IMG/VR virus record: IMGVR_UViG_3300030110_004183
Span: 1 to 44,256 of that record
Length of the DNA stretch: 44,256 bases
Direction: 5' to 3' (one strand)
Origin: a virus
Shown: piece after piece, positions 15,601 to 22,368 of the stretch
How the letters are laid out: every line of letters starts with the position of its first letter
Position numbering within the stretch: position 1 is the first letter of the stretch
Position numbers and translations under genes: made by a program
Notes under the pieces: generated by a model
Databases searched by the model: none
Seen by the model: only the letters and a program-made list of their open reading frames with translations
What the model was told of the DNA's origin: nothing

Positions 15601-17831
15601 ACCTGAGACGAAGGCAACAAGTACCGCCTCCATTGCAGAAACTAATGGGCGTCTATGGCCCTGAAGCAGGTATAAATAATCTGGCACGCTCACTTACTGT
15701 TGTCACAGAGATGACAGCTAGACAGGCGTACTTCAATAACATAGCCGAACTAGGGGCTCCGAAAAGTGCCACCGATGAAGACGCATTCGTATTCACCCAT
15801 GCCCAGCTAACTAACCGTCCCGAACTAGACCCAGAGTCTTACGTCAATATGCGGACAGGAGAGGCATACGTTTATGGGGATAAAGTGCAAGCGACCACAG
15901 AGCTGGAGTCAACATACGACGAAACATATAACTACTATATCCGTGAGGATATGTTTGATGATCTGAAACGTATGTACTCGCCAGATGTTGCAGAGTCTAA
16001 CTTGTCTACATCTAAACAGAAACTCGCGTCGTTCGGTGAAGGCCTTAGGCTCTTAACGGGGGCCGCTCTTACCGCTAAAACTTTAGGCTCTGTAACGTTT
16101 TACCTGAGAAACGTTCTCGGTAACTTGTTCTTCTTCGCACCAGCCCAAGGTTTTGGCCCTGTGTCTATGGCTAAAATAGCTACAAGGTCCACAGATATTG
16201 GTCGCTCACTAAAAGACCCCAAGGCTTTCGACGAATATTATGCAGAGCTGACGGGATTGAATGTTATCGGGCAGGATCTTTATTCTTCTTTGATTAGAGA
16301 CCTGCTCAAGAAGCCTAAGAATGTGTCTTCTGTTCTCAAAGAAATTGAATCTTTAAATAAGATCGTTGAGAAATCGAAGGGACTTTCAGACAAAGTAGTA
16401 AAGCCTGTCATGGAAAGACTTCAGGCTCTTTCACAATCGGTTGATGCCTTCTACAAGATCGGGTACTACGAGCTGGAGAAAGAGAACCTGTTGAAAGCAA
16501 AGCAGTGGGACATAGATAACAACACAGATTCTATTGATGCGAACGCGCCAGCAGGATACCGGAGCCTCTCCGATTACGACCTTAAGTATCTTGCGGCCCA
16601 AAAGGTTCGTCGTACATCACAGTCGTATGCAGACGCTTACCACCTAGTTGAGAAGATAGGTAGGAGCGAGTACGCTTCTGTCGTTACCCCGTTCTTGCGG
16701 TTCAAAACCGAAGTCTTCCGCATACTAGAAAACACTTTCAAGCTGGCTAAACAAGAGCTAAAAAGCACCAACCCTGTCGTAAGGAGTAGAGGCGTAAGGC
16801 GCATAAGTGGAGTGTCCACTGTTATCCTTGGAGTGAGTGCTGGTCTCCCAACATTACTCGCTCACTTGGTGGGAATTGGCGAAGAAGAAGATGAACTTCT
16901 ACGAGGGTCGTCGCCAGAGTATAAGAGGTATAATACTTTCTGGTATAATCCTCAGTCCCTATTAGGTCTAAAGAGTAATGAGCTTAGCTCATGGGACATG
17001 ACTTTTGTTAATCCTTTTGCTATCAGCGTTGATCCTCTACTCCGTTTCTCGGAGCATGCGTATAGAGGTAATGTTGAAAGAGGGTTTGAAGAAGCATTCG
17101 GAAGCGTGGCCCAGACATTCATGGATGAGAATATATTCCTTAGTTCTGTAGTGGATGTGTCTAGGAATGTGAGGTCTGACACAGGAGGCCCGATAGCGGA
17201 AAAAGGAGAGGGGGCTGTGGGCTTTGCTAAGAAGTTAGGCTACGTCCTTTCAGAGGCTTACGCCCCTAGGACACCTACTAAATTAGCACAAGCCGCTTAT
17301 CAGGCTCTGTATGCAGGAGCATCTCCTGACCCTGCTAAATCAGCAAAGGCCCTTCTGATAGGGGAGATAGTCCCCGTTAAGCCATACAAGTATGATCCTG
17401 AGACCCACTTTCTCCGATACCTACAGAGAGCGCGGGACGAACGCAACCGTGCTTCTTCACTACGCAACATACTCAAATCAAAAGGGCAGTTGTCCGAAGG
17501 ACAGATTCGCAGGTCTATCCGCAAATGGATGAAGGTGAGGCGCGAAGTAGACCAGCGTATCTACACTACCTACTTGGGAGCACAAGGGCTGGGGCTAACA
17601 CCACGGCAAGCTAGAAGAGTGATGAGTGAGAAGTCTCTAGGCATGGGCAAGCGCAGACAGAATTACATTGTGAATGGGCGGAGGGAAAGAGATGTGTTCC
17701 CAACACCATTTATAGAACAAGTAATAGGCTTAACCCCTGATGGCGCGGTAGGTAGGCAAAGACTTAGGATCGCCCTTGATGAGATCCGCTTGTCTGGCCC
17801 AAGGATTCAAGCACTCGAAACGATAGATTAG
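6675..17831 (+). CDS. Giant large polyvalent protein (J-domain, metallopeptidase)
   Basis: 3,718 residues from a GTG at 6675. Segments in order: a helical N-terminus; a hydrophobic Ala/Gly-rich region (about 478-540) and two shorter ones near 645 and 775, possible membrane-active helices; a TQEQ repeat (about 880-895); a DnaJ-type J-domain (about 909-970) with HPD at 940-942; a charged coiled coil (about 1045-1075); an ADLAIIGAAYIARKV block typical of LPP-associated domains; HEYLH at 2205-2209 with downstream EE at 2262-2263, a zinc-metallopeptidase signature; a second, degenerate unit with EELGH at 2474-2478; a long helical region; and C-terminal hydrophobic helices (about 3120-3170, 3375-3400). 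Giant proteins like this are thought to be packaged and ejected into the host. The 3' end overlaps the opposing gene at 17764. Confidence 0.9.
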   Translation: MPELVNFKDWSATSELTDPVDLRIAHTDHLRESYFKEGSYNEEIERLLNGTLVDSLRTPVEQGGAGLENEQISEALNRPEPEPTFEEKERLVNSSGVVDFSSEDGAAIRSYNAFLKVKGSGEATNEFLAQEEELLANVTDVVNRNYNSAVDKLRADGASPFVRIANPEGGYFLKSGPAAEGLTTYEAYQQSVDAGFLTPRDIRGVQQAMTLYGDSGVALHKRAHYEDALLALNTALKSDQDITSFTNSIKRYVDRFKDSGDRVNAELNEELRADVVEELEYLLPDSSSIPLKDRLAAVEYMAGEMAMSGGTISFDDENLANNVRTYGYGDKVIHGDLLAKKSQFEESIAGFSEPEKEKLRLRRRTRLNGAMFNDFNEVINRTYLGTKWNEAVAQGLLDGKEEAEIFDEFFENNEYSEFRNETLGSVLRSIPDAFTDTVAALGVAATSAGGKEPNKLAQDTLLKNQRERAARARLANMMGDNVGWVTTLSSMIAPVTVDLGATAFLTATTGVGGAGYLALKSGAKLTAKGIATGIIAGSLKRQTVKGALETTEQAADRLLAKDLITSFGKKKKTFANKETREAFEKATAVDVIKKYNEVVAKRLVLEPAMLVPAATRSGGMTYASVYSALPDDMPSEERHQKALGAGLMASAVTASLVFGFRRIGMGGVEDFIVGRASVTQVREQLKRTVANTVTHRSSIQKLGQLPDDVYDAALAKIAADGIKSSWKNFVFTNAMLRHGKNFADEALEEGLDEFINSFIQTGFTGEDMPFSDRVTGAFIAAAYGGAFGLGMPVFRDTLGRTVRGSAVTSERAAKREVATRIAEEINTQRAKEAGQKLRDLDSPMTADAVQDIMDERERANIDPERATDPFYRSGPREPAQTQEQTQEQTQEQTEPSEITPVEEREKPQNVVEAYARLGVAVGATFAQIQTAYRNLVRTNHPDVNPAPEAEQVMQEINEAWDIIKKDAADQVVDAVSKAAPEQHEAAAEEEIIRTSGREGGQIVPVTQVKVPTPIEIEDYFRDLSAQVLTRPDPDPSDLITVEALEREEAEEAEAREEADKAREEAEKARRGSMPSLNTNQLAAIKSSLPADLYQRLLDNKVKYSNRPFVASSSTTDVTEEEYALIIDALEKRKNKLLNNPPKGELTLTSLNKKLKSFGVTVKKSSTVNPTTGEPVGLIFGGKPTQIADVNDQPFNYWVTEAHANVVGALTYAPSPTVAEEQALIDEAGNEADAQEELKISDEDLQDYAEKATEAGVDAEAAVEVLRAVAENEASVSEETDESLEEDEGPITKTESVARRLEQMAEQRRKDRSERGTTFNLGVDPTDLADLAIIGAAYIARKVANFEAWVKKLLSDPNVSFTEKELKPHLRDIFAESKRVFREEFNASEDTAENDPDSIEGDIEENVEYPDVYANRVLRDRIRELVHQHVRSGIPVKITKEKPYGFPDAAFNANTLLGEGGTRTRKWTRDALNTTINNRIKKLYPVLTVNEAVKAAKTVGLTEAQSNKLMVGVGKPSLLKNKEANRKSGALYEFDTAFGVFNNNPISVRALLKKKMIVRVPDSYIKNGEYIGNPAIAVVEKFDSLTNRKIFFAVDVEIPVEGAEFTKRSAVYGDSLLTDLPAYLEGHLKINEVTGYPSFYLNAELGKTNEDGDPVGEQLIVFNSEKDKEARGGPLAPLNALFAKEYSSIVQGKPTSEFGFAVRRILNVGVTSEESATLRALALAEVYTTLQKRTQLFTYHPSYRKRTVTVEGDQKVVTIHEIDPEVSTEELSSQIEPESMVYYKPTARFRKPLPVGEKVNSLENKAAFLLKYGFPDNKDRPKITTTPNSVTLVENWPEVTIRAFFGKEARDYLAYTKEGSDPAVTNLYAIIRDAGSRARKRLQDRRGLLFPDISTISYDASQTITEFETSQQELASEQGIDQQDLPIATEAQIQEFGVGNLTGDEVQALWRTATINASDMESAAKAIRVGVRNYLRERGPDTVAKQKLFTDALRRVVDAVEGDAAPPHILAQTQPAPIFEHLLNVARRNHASDPLVLRLKEAIAKEEVLNNWEAINLISNFSPMLRTIDSETGMLKRPEITEEVARGVLSKLGVNNAPSIFIGKKLQYYRRKNQFTVNRLGLVSGDSSSVIDALNKIKKSSRNRQHRLVAELLLRDPDLISRVRFSIYDVQDGSAGNYTTFADGSKMVSINLSGFYGQGVESVLLHEYLHAFTIDLLSKPDSELTPKQRGAKKRLEGLYKIASESRNPAAENLEFDHALSSLEEFIATFFSSSTFQSTLKSTQPKKEQRNLFRRIADAILDLFGIRSDAKFRDAFDDLVDFANIGNAQDQTTLFGDLETRIDRARARYRNVEKPDFMKSKSSGARFSPFGSEGGLEAGEMNAEQEAGIQALVEESLSSIPPSVAVSMVETADEVPSIFSGRSDEAFASVVVEKDGERVPVIYVVRENLVRGLFAKSAIVENELHLKGIMDSIIAEELGHIAEFKAIPLAELNTLIETFSATEFNEFVDEYTRNPDLRAALKQGIADNDLETMQQVMGEKLLSILKRVTRGYTTQEDVAFYESSPSTLRIMLRYIAGVFRRMSARYNLKKDNPELAVMINRMAHELRFLANGGAARARHMPFDPRNPNAGFDVITRRFDNSLNDIGDDTTPEQVIARFQGMFDTLELPLGVFSRGKYQGYTGMSALKFGDTDPRITEIKKKERAFINASEKLSNAKLAAFQKVRERYPQIDDALISRATGSSENVTVDPEFRQDLRESYWSWRKDLKARTDAGEAEAAGFTRENIKAKYRELVVAPMRKERERLQEEVRKDIDAARENIRQIAPDLADSVLELRLLLDAFSLVMKKTFGLEGKVMAKVESQVGVYLTRQYRVFEEEGFRDRIMSDKTTEAFTEAYEYMRRQWIKTQAKKIRAKARNEGESMTEEESLEKSKQELEQASDTGRDPIHAMMSTYLKAMEKRAKSEEYRLPKGVGRSLLNNLRRRQQVPPPLQKLMGVYGPEAGINNLARSLTVVTEMTARQAYFNNIAELGAPKSATDEDAFVFTHAQLTNRPELDPESYVNMRTGEAYVYGDKVQATTELESTYDETYNYYIREDMFDDLKRMYSPDVAESNLSTSKQKLASFGEGLRLLTGAALTAKTLGSVTFYLRNVLGNLFFFAPAQGFGPVSMAKIATRSTDIGRSLKDPKAFDEYYAELTGLNVIGQDLYSSLIRDLLKKPKNVSSVLKEIESLNKIVEKSKGLSDKVVKPVMERLQALSQSVDAFYKIGYYELEKENLLKAKQWDIDNNTDSIDANAPAGYRSLSDYDLKYLAAQKVRRTSQSYADAYHLVEKIGRSEYASVVTPFLRFKTEVFRILENTFKLAKQELKSTNPVVRSRGVRRISGVSTVILGVSAGLPTLLAHLVGIGEEEDELLRGSSPEYKRYNTFWYNPQSLLGLKSNELSSWDMTFVNPFAISVDPLLRFSEHAYRGNVERGFEEAFGSVAQTFMDENIFLSSVVDVSRNVRSDTGGPIAEKGEGAVGFAKKLGYVLSEAYAPRTPTKLAQAAYQALYAGASPDPAKSAKALLIGEIVPVKPYKYDPETHFLRYLQRARDERNRASSLRNILKSKGQLSEGQIRRSIRKWMKVRREVDQRIYTTYLGAQGLGLTPRQARRVMSEKSLGMGKRRQNYIVNGRRERDVFPTPFIEQVIGLTPDGAVGRQRLRIALDEIRLSGPRIQALETID
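9312..9359 (+). repeat. 12-bp tandem repeat encoding Q-T-Q-E
   Basis: Three full copies of CAAACCCAAGAG plus a partial one lie in frame in the giant gene, just before its J-domain. They encode a Gln/Thr/Glu linker and are likely variable in length between relatives. Confidence 0.85.
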
Positions 17832-18087
17832 TCATCATATCGAAAAGAGCAGGTTCCTCAAATACCTTATCCTCAAACTTACGTGCGGCTCTGGAAGCCT
17901 GTTCCGGCTTTAAACCGAAACAGGCTCCAGCTTCCCGCCATGTCATATCTAATTCGCGTTTAGCGATTAGCAGACCTAGCTTGCACCATTTGGTTCGGGT
18001 ACCATAGTCACATATCCAGTCCCAGTCTTTGCGGCTATACCGCATCAAGACTTGGCGTAGTGCCTTAGTTTTGTTTGCAACGTCCAT
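17764..18087 (-). CDS. 107-aa putative helix-turn-helix protein
   Basis: The last gene of the leftward block. The first possible ATG is at 18129, but MDVANKTKAL from 18087 overlaps the previous gene less and is preferred. The segment MTWREAGACFGLKPEQASRAARKF looks like a helix-turn-helix, suggesting DNA binding. The first half is rich in Trp, Arg and Lys. Its 3' end runs 68 nt into the 3' end of the giant gene on the other strand, so the two transcription units converge and overlap with no terminator between them. Confidence 0.6.
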   Translation of the reverse strand: MDVANKTKALRQVLMRYSRKDWDWICDYGTRTKWCKLGLLIAKRELDMTWREAGACFGLKPEQASRAARKFEDKVFEEPALFDMMTNLSFRVLESLGQTSGSHQGRS

Positions 18088-18319
18088 GTGGATCAGAGCT
18101 GTGGCCTTCGTCCATCTGATTGCTGGCATTATATGTAGACCGGAGCAGATGTATTATAGCCAACATAAGAGGCTCACCATCTGTTATGTCCATCCTTTCT
18201 CGTATAACACCATCAACAATCGGATGGGCGCGGTACTCGACCAGTTCATCTGAAACAAACATACCATCAACAAACATGGGTAACCCCATTGGTTCTATTA
18301 CCTGTACGTAATGTCTCAT
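18065..18319 (-). CDS. 84-aa protein of unknown function
   Basis: Its start codon directly follows the stop of the 83-aa gene. The N-terminal two thirds (YVQVIEPMGLPMFVDGMFV, DELVEYRAHPIVDG) look like a folded beta-rich protein. The C-terminus is polar and overlaps the next gene. No domain recognised. Confidence 0.55.
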   Translation of the reverse strand: MRHYVQVIEPMGLPMFVDGMFVSDELVEYRAHPIVDGVIRERMDITDGEPLMLAIIHLLRSTYNASNQMDEGHSSDPHGRCKQN

Positions 18320-18571
18320 CTAATCAATGATGGACAGTATGGTATCTTTTGTTTCCTGAACCACTGACTCATGCTCAAGGAACCTTTTATCTACTGAGGA
18401 TATAATAGCATCGACGAATCTGTTGAGTGCTACGGATATGTGCGGTCGCACACACCGGAAACTCCCAGTTGGCGTAAACACTATGATTGACCAGCCTGAG
18501 GCGTTGTCTTCTCGTCGGCTTTTTATTTCAACCAAGGCATCTCCTATTTGGATTTCGGCAGTTGTCTTCAC
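18320..18571 (-). CDS. 83-aa protein of unknown function
   Basis: It starts with GTG at 18571, one base after the stop of the 375-aa gene, so it is probably translated by re-initiation. It is a mixed beta/alpha sequence with no motif I recognise. Confidence 0.55.
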   Translation of the reverse strand: MKTTAEIQIGDALVEIKSRREDNASGWSIIVFTPTGSFRCVRPHISVALNRFVDAIISSVDKRFLEHESVVQETKDTILSIID

Positions 18572-18572
18572 T

Positions 18573-19700
18573 TTATACTAGTAGGGTTTCAGGCTCTTTT
18601 GATTCTTCAGAATAAACCTCGTCGTGAGGTGAAGTCAGTATGACTTCCCTGATCGTGTCGTTCAAGACTGCGAGCTGACCAATGTTTTCGGTGCATACCT
18701 GCACACCATACGGGGCAGATATTGGCAGACCAATCTTGTCGAACAGCTCTGCCAACGAGTCAAACCCTTCAAGGAGACTTTCCTCTGACTTCGTGTGGAT
18801 AGCCATAGCGCTGTACCACTCGTCATCGAAGAGGTAGGTTATTTTCTTATCAAGTCTGTCGAGTAGTCGATAGAGTTGATATGGTATCTTGGCTACGGAT
18901 ATCCCGAAACTAGCGTTACTTATTTTGTGTTCGGCGTTGTGTATCAGCTCGGCTAGTTTACTCACCTGCTCTTTCAAAGGGTCGAACAAGGATTTAGCTG
19001 CCTCGAAGTCTGAAGCAGATACTTTCTCGCGGATATCCGTGAGCTTACTATCTAGGTTAGTCAGGTTATCGAATGACACTGCTGTAAGACTAGAAGCGAT
19101 TTTGTTGTTACAGTCTGTCAAACGTTTCGCTGCATCAGTAATGGCATAAGCCCAAGCCCAGTCCCACCATTCGCGAACAGGCATGAGGAGGTCAAGGTCT
19201 TCTTTGGTCGGGACACTCCCGCTCAAAGTCCTAGCCCGCTCATATATGTTAGGCTCCATACAAGTCAGGAGAGTATCTCGGATCATACCGTACCGGTTTC
19301 TGAGCTTACGAGTATGAGGTTTTAGGATAGGCGGTTGCCCACCCCTAACTTGAACATGGACCCGATCACCGGCAATTGACTTGCACCATTTCTGACGGTA
19401 GTTGGAATTCCAATAGGCTTGTCTGACCGTTCGGTGCTCGTCGAATGCAATGTGCGTGAGAAGCACATCGTCTTCTATAACCGCCCCCATTATCCAATAT
19501 GGCTCAAGGGCATGGTAACGAGCATCACCTTCTTCTAGCATAACAGAAACTGGGAAATCGTTGGGGTCTTCTACACCATCAACGAATGTACCTGATTCCT
19601 GTCTCACGAATATTACACCATCAATACTGCGAAACGCACAACATGCGTATCTGCCGTATGGATCGTCCGCCAACTTCTCAAAGAATGTTTGTATCTTCAT
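18573..19700 (-). CDS. 375-aa protein of unknown function
   Basis: A soluble protein. The N-terminal 130 residues look globular and aromatic-rich. The middle (about 190-300) is helical with probable coiled-coil stretches (LTDIREKVSASDFEAAKSLF), and the C-terminus is acidic. No catalytic motif or membrane segment was found. It follows the VWA gene by 18 bp with an A-rich leader and no Shine-Dalgarno. Its position directly downstream of the AAA+/VWA pair suggests, without proof, that it is a client or adaptor of that system. Confidence 0.7.
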   Translation of the reverse strand: MKIQTFFEKLADDPYGRYACCAFRSIDGVIFVRQESGTFVDGVEDPNDFPVSVMLEEGDARYHALEPYWIMGAVIEDDVLLTHIAFDEHRTVRQAYWNSNYRQKWCKSIAGDRVHVQVRGGQPPILKPHTRKLRNRYGMIRDTLLTCMEPNIYERARTLSGSVPTKEDLDLLMPVREWWDWAWAYAITDAAKRLTDCNNKIASSLTAVSFDNLTNLDSKLTDIREKVSASDFEAAKSLFDPLKEQVSKLAELIHNAEHKISNASFGISVAKIPYQLYRLLDRLDKKITYLFDDEWYSAMAIHTKSEESLLEGFDSLAELFDKIGLPISAPYGVQVCTENIGQLAVLNDTIREVILTSPHDEVYSEESKEPETLLV

Positions 19701-19718
19701 TTCGTTTTACTTTTTATT

Positions 19719-20993
19719 TTATACTGCTTGGTCAATTAGTTCATTCATGTTGACTACCTGACCAAAAGGGAAGCCATCATCTTCCAGACCGTATGTCACC
19801 CACAAGGTCGGGATACTTGGTTCTTCTTCAGGGAACACGCCGTATCCATCAGTGAAGTAGATAACGACTCGCGCTTCCTCAAGATTGTTTTCGATGAAGT
19901 CAAACGCAGGTCGGAAGTCTGTCCCTCCTCTGCCTTTAGCTTCTGCGGGGATCTCATCGTGAGGCCCGAACTCTTCAACGTGTTGCACCTCGGCGTCTAC
20001 ATCCATCACGATAAGGCGTCGTGGTCGGAGCTTGGTGGAAGCTCCCTGCACAATGCTGACAACAGACTCTAGGATATCTTTGTTTATACTACCGCTAGTA
20101 TCCTTGACGAATACCAACGTGCCATGCTGCTCGTCTTCCATACCTGTGATACAGATATCGTGATAGGCTAAGTAGCGTTTGTCTGCACGGATTGATTCAT
20201 CTGACAAACAGAACTCTGTGGTGTACTTATCCAGCAGGGCATCCAGATCAAGGGGAGGCTCTAGTAGTTCTCCAAGCTTCTCGATGAACTTACCCCCACC
20301 CTTACCACGTAACTTCGCAGTCTGGATAGTGCTGGTCAAGATCTCCTTCCACTTGTCGGATAGCTCCTTCGCCTTGGCAGAACTTTTAGCAGGTTCAAAT
20401 TCACCAGAGGAGTAGGGCTGACGTTGCGGTTGCCCGTTGCCGGAACCTTTGCCTTCCTTGTCCCCTTCTTGAGGCGAGTCCTGATCACCCTCCCCATCAG
20501 TGGGGTTGTCACACTCCCCATCGGGATTGGGGTTAGTCGGCGGTGGGGGTGGCGGTTTCGGGGTATCCTCGAAGAGTTTCCTGATGATAACCTCTGCTGC
20601 CAGAGTGCCATACTTCTCGACATCAACATGAGCTTCGGGTGGTAATACAATGGGGAAGGTAGCCTCCTCGTTGTATATGGTTACGAAGTTATTGATCTCG
20701 TAGTCCGCACCGACGTTGGTGAGATGGGCGTCAGTCTGAAACTGAGTAGCCAATCTTGTGAGGTGATCCAGTAGAGGATGCAATACCTCATGGACGATTA
20801 GTCCAACTGTCTGTTGGATATTCAGCGTGTCCACAAACTGGGCACCATATCTAATATGTTCCCCATTTGTACATGCTGTGAGACTCGGATCATCAACAAT
20901 AATATCCTCTAGCGCAGCTAGTGCTGGCATGAGAATGTCGTGATGATTCGCGATGATGTTCTTCGCTTTCGCGATCTTGTCTTTTGCTTTCAT
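19719..20993 (-). CDS. VWA-like metallopeptidase (DUF2201 type)
   Basis: 424 residues. The N-terminal domain has IVHEVLHPLLDH with HExxH at 68-72 and TNGEHIRYG upstream, as in the DUF2201 putative metallopeptidase domain. A Pro/Gly/Asp-rich linker (about 144-200) follows. The C-terminal VWA-like domain has the metal-ion-dependent adhesion site: DTSGS at 298-302, GRGGTDF at 354-360 and FTDG at 380-383, ending with the typical PFGQVV block. Such proteins are encoded next to MoxR/CobS-type AAA+ ATPases, as here, and are thought to work with them in remodelling or metal insertion. The role in phages is unknown. The first 101 nt overlap the 119-aa gene in another frame. Confidence 0.88.
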   Translation of the reverse strand: MKAKDKIAKAKNIIANHHDILMPALAALEDIIVDDPSLTACTNGEHIRYGAQFVDTLNIQQTVGLIVHEVLHPLLDHLTRLATQFQTDAHLTNVGADYEINNFVTIYNEEATFPIVLPPEAHVDVEKYGTLAAEVIIRKLFEDTPKPPPPPPTNPNPDGECDNPTDGEGDQDSPQEGDKEGKGSGNGQPQRQPYSSGEFEPAKSSAKAKELSDKWKEILTSTIQTAKLRGKGGGKFIEKLGELLEPPLDLDALLDKYTTEFCLSDESIRADKRYLAYHDICITGMEDEQHGTLVFVKDTSGSINKDILESVVSIVQGASTKLRPRRLIVMDVDAEVQHVEEFGPHDEIPAEAKGRGGTDFRPAFDFIENNLEEARVVIYFTDGYGVFPEEEPSIPTLWVTYGLEDDGFPFGQVVNMNELIDQAV

Positions 20994-21252
20994 GTTTATT
21001 TTCTTTTCTGTGTATTTCAGTGAAACGTTTTACCGTGTCTCTATGGTCGCGGAGTAACTCATCCGCTTCCTTAGATAGTTTAACGTTCCCGCTCCCAGCC
21101 CCGACAATGTGGGTGCTGCCTACATCTCGTAGCCAGAAATAGAATGCGGCTACAAGTGGGTCGGTAGCTGACCACATAATCATGGGGCAGGATGCGTGAT
21201 TCAGGATACAGTGAATCAGATTAGCTGATCTTTCCTGAGAGTTCGTCGGCAT
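20893..21252 (-). CDS. 119-aa protein in a long overlap with the VWA gene
   Basis: It bridges the gap between the AAA+ and VWA genes. It overlaps the AAA+ 3' end by 32 nt and continues 101 nt into the VWA gene in another frame. Residues 1-85 look like a normal folded protein (LIHCILNHASC, LVAAFYFWLRDVG, ELLRDHRDTVKRF). The last 30 or so residues are a Lys/Arg/His/Ser-rich tail imposed by the overlap. Gene order and composition of the first part support it as real. Function unknown. Confidence 0.55.
   Translation of the reverse strand: MPTNSQERSANLIHCILNHASCPMIMWSATDPLVAAFYFWLRDVGSTHIVGAGSGNVKLSKEADELLRDHRDTVKRFTEIHRKENKHESKRQDRESEEHHRESSRHSHASTSCARGYYC
21023..21032 (-). promoter_or_regulatory. 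AAACGTTTTA motif copy
   Basis: Lies inside the 119-aa gene, coding for VKRF, about 30 bp upstream of the VWA start codon. TAAAACGTTT reads on the transcribed (minus) strand, flanked as GTAAAACGTTTCAC, the same 14-mer as at 26628. Confidence 0.55.
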
Positions 21253-22303
21253 GCTTGACCCGCCACTTTACGAGGGCTTGGGTCTTTAGCAAGTCTTTCT
21301 TGATTCGTCCAATGGAGTTGCCAACGAAGGACTCCATCATGTCAAGATTACTAGGATTGTTCATGCTGGGATCTGTCAGGCGATGCGCCAAGACCAGAAC
21401 CTTGTCGATGTTATCCTTGTTTGACAATGCAATGGATCGACATGCAACAAGCCACTTGATGTCTGGCTCATGCGGGATACTGCAACGATCAGCATCCTCG
21501 ATCATCTTGTTCACATCACCCACTCTGCTGGTGAGCTTGAGGAACGATGTGTACATTTCTCCATACTTAGGACCGACACAAGACGTAGCATGAGCACGGA
21601 ACAGAGGATCGGCCACGGCTTCTGATATGTCATCATAACTGTCAGTCAGTTCGTCCAGTCGGGAGAATGACCTGAAGGTAGGTAAGTTAGACTCACCGTC
21701 CCACTCCTTGATCTTGAAATCATACGGAGCAGAAGGGTTGGAGTTCAGGAATGCCAAGAGGTATGGCGTCTTACCATGATTCATCAGGTAGTTCTGATAG
21801 GAGTCAAAGTCAGGACGTACACGATAGAACGCTACCCTGTCAGCCAATGCCGCCAGCCAACGCTCAACCCCTGTCTTGTGGGCCAGCATGTTGGTTGACC
21901 CCATGACGAAGGTATCTTCAGGGAAGAAGAACTTACCCACCCGCTTCTCCAGAAGCATCTGCATGAGAACCTTCTGAGTCTGGGGACTGACCAAACCAAT
22001 CTCCTCCAGATGGAGGACATTCATTGCGCCATCTTTGAAGTCGAGGTCTTCGTCAGCGTAGAACTTCATACGCTGCTCCTCATGATTGGGGATCCCGAAC
22101 CCACGAACGTCGTTAAACGTTTTATAGGCTCCACGATAGTCGATGTAATGAGCTTCCTTTCGAGCGGCCCACAACGCGGCTTGCATTGATTTACCCAAGC
22201 CGTAGAAGGACTGAAAGACGGGGGCCTTTTTATTCCCTGCCTTGTGGTTGCGGTCCAGTACTGCGGGCATATCGTCTGATGTGATTTCTATGTGATGTGA
22301 CAT
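21221..22303 (-). CDS. MoxR/CobS-type AAA+ ATPase with variant Walker motifs
   Basis: 360 residues. SFYGLGKS (32-39) is a Walker A loop whose first Gly is replaced by Ser; the GKS core is kept. VLHLEEIG (96-103) stands where Walker B should be, with Glu-Glu in place of Asp-Glu. GSTN at 135-138 is the sensor-1 Asn, and an Arg-rich segment ADRVAFYRV follows. The C-terminal 200 residues are helical. The order DUF3150-like, AAA+, VWA is the known arrangement of phage MoxR/VWA cassettes. It probably forms a hexamer that uses the VWA protein as partner. Whether the altered motifs still hydrolyse ATP is open. Confidence 0.75.
   Translation of the reverse strand: MSHHIEITSDDMPAVLDRNHKAGNKKAPVFQSFYGLGKSMQAALWAARKEAHYIDYRGAYKTFNDVRGFGIPNHEEQRMKFYADEDLDFKDGAMNVLHLEEIGLVSPQTQKVLMQMLLEKRVGKFFFPEDTFVMGSTNMLAHKTGVERWLAALADRVAFYRVRPDFDSYQNYLMNHGKTPYLLAFLNSNPSAPYDFKIKEWDGESNLPTFRSFSRLDELTDSYDDISEAVADPLFRAHATSCVGPKYGEMYTSFLKLTSRVGDVNKMIEDADRCSIPHEPDIKWLVACRSIALSNKDNIDKVLVLAHRLTDPSMNNPSNLDMMESFVGNSIGRIKKDLLKTQALVKWRVKHADELSGKIS
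22115..22124 (-). promoter_or_regulatory. AAACGTTTTA motif copy
   Basis: Inside the AAA+ ATPase gene, coding for YKTF. It is in the same orientation as most copies, with TAAAACGTTT on the minus strand. Confidence 0.5.
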
Positions 22304-22368
22304 ATCTTTTGTTTTGTTTTCTATTTTCTTCTCGCGTGATCAACGGATGCGCGGCCCCCGACTGTTTG

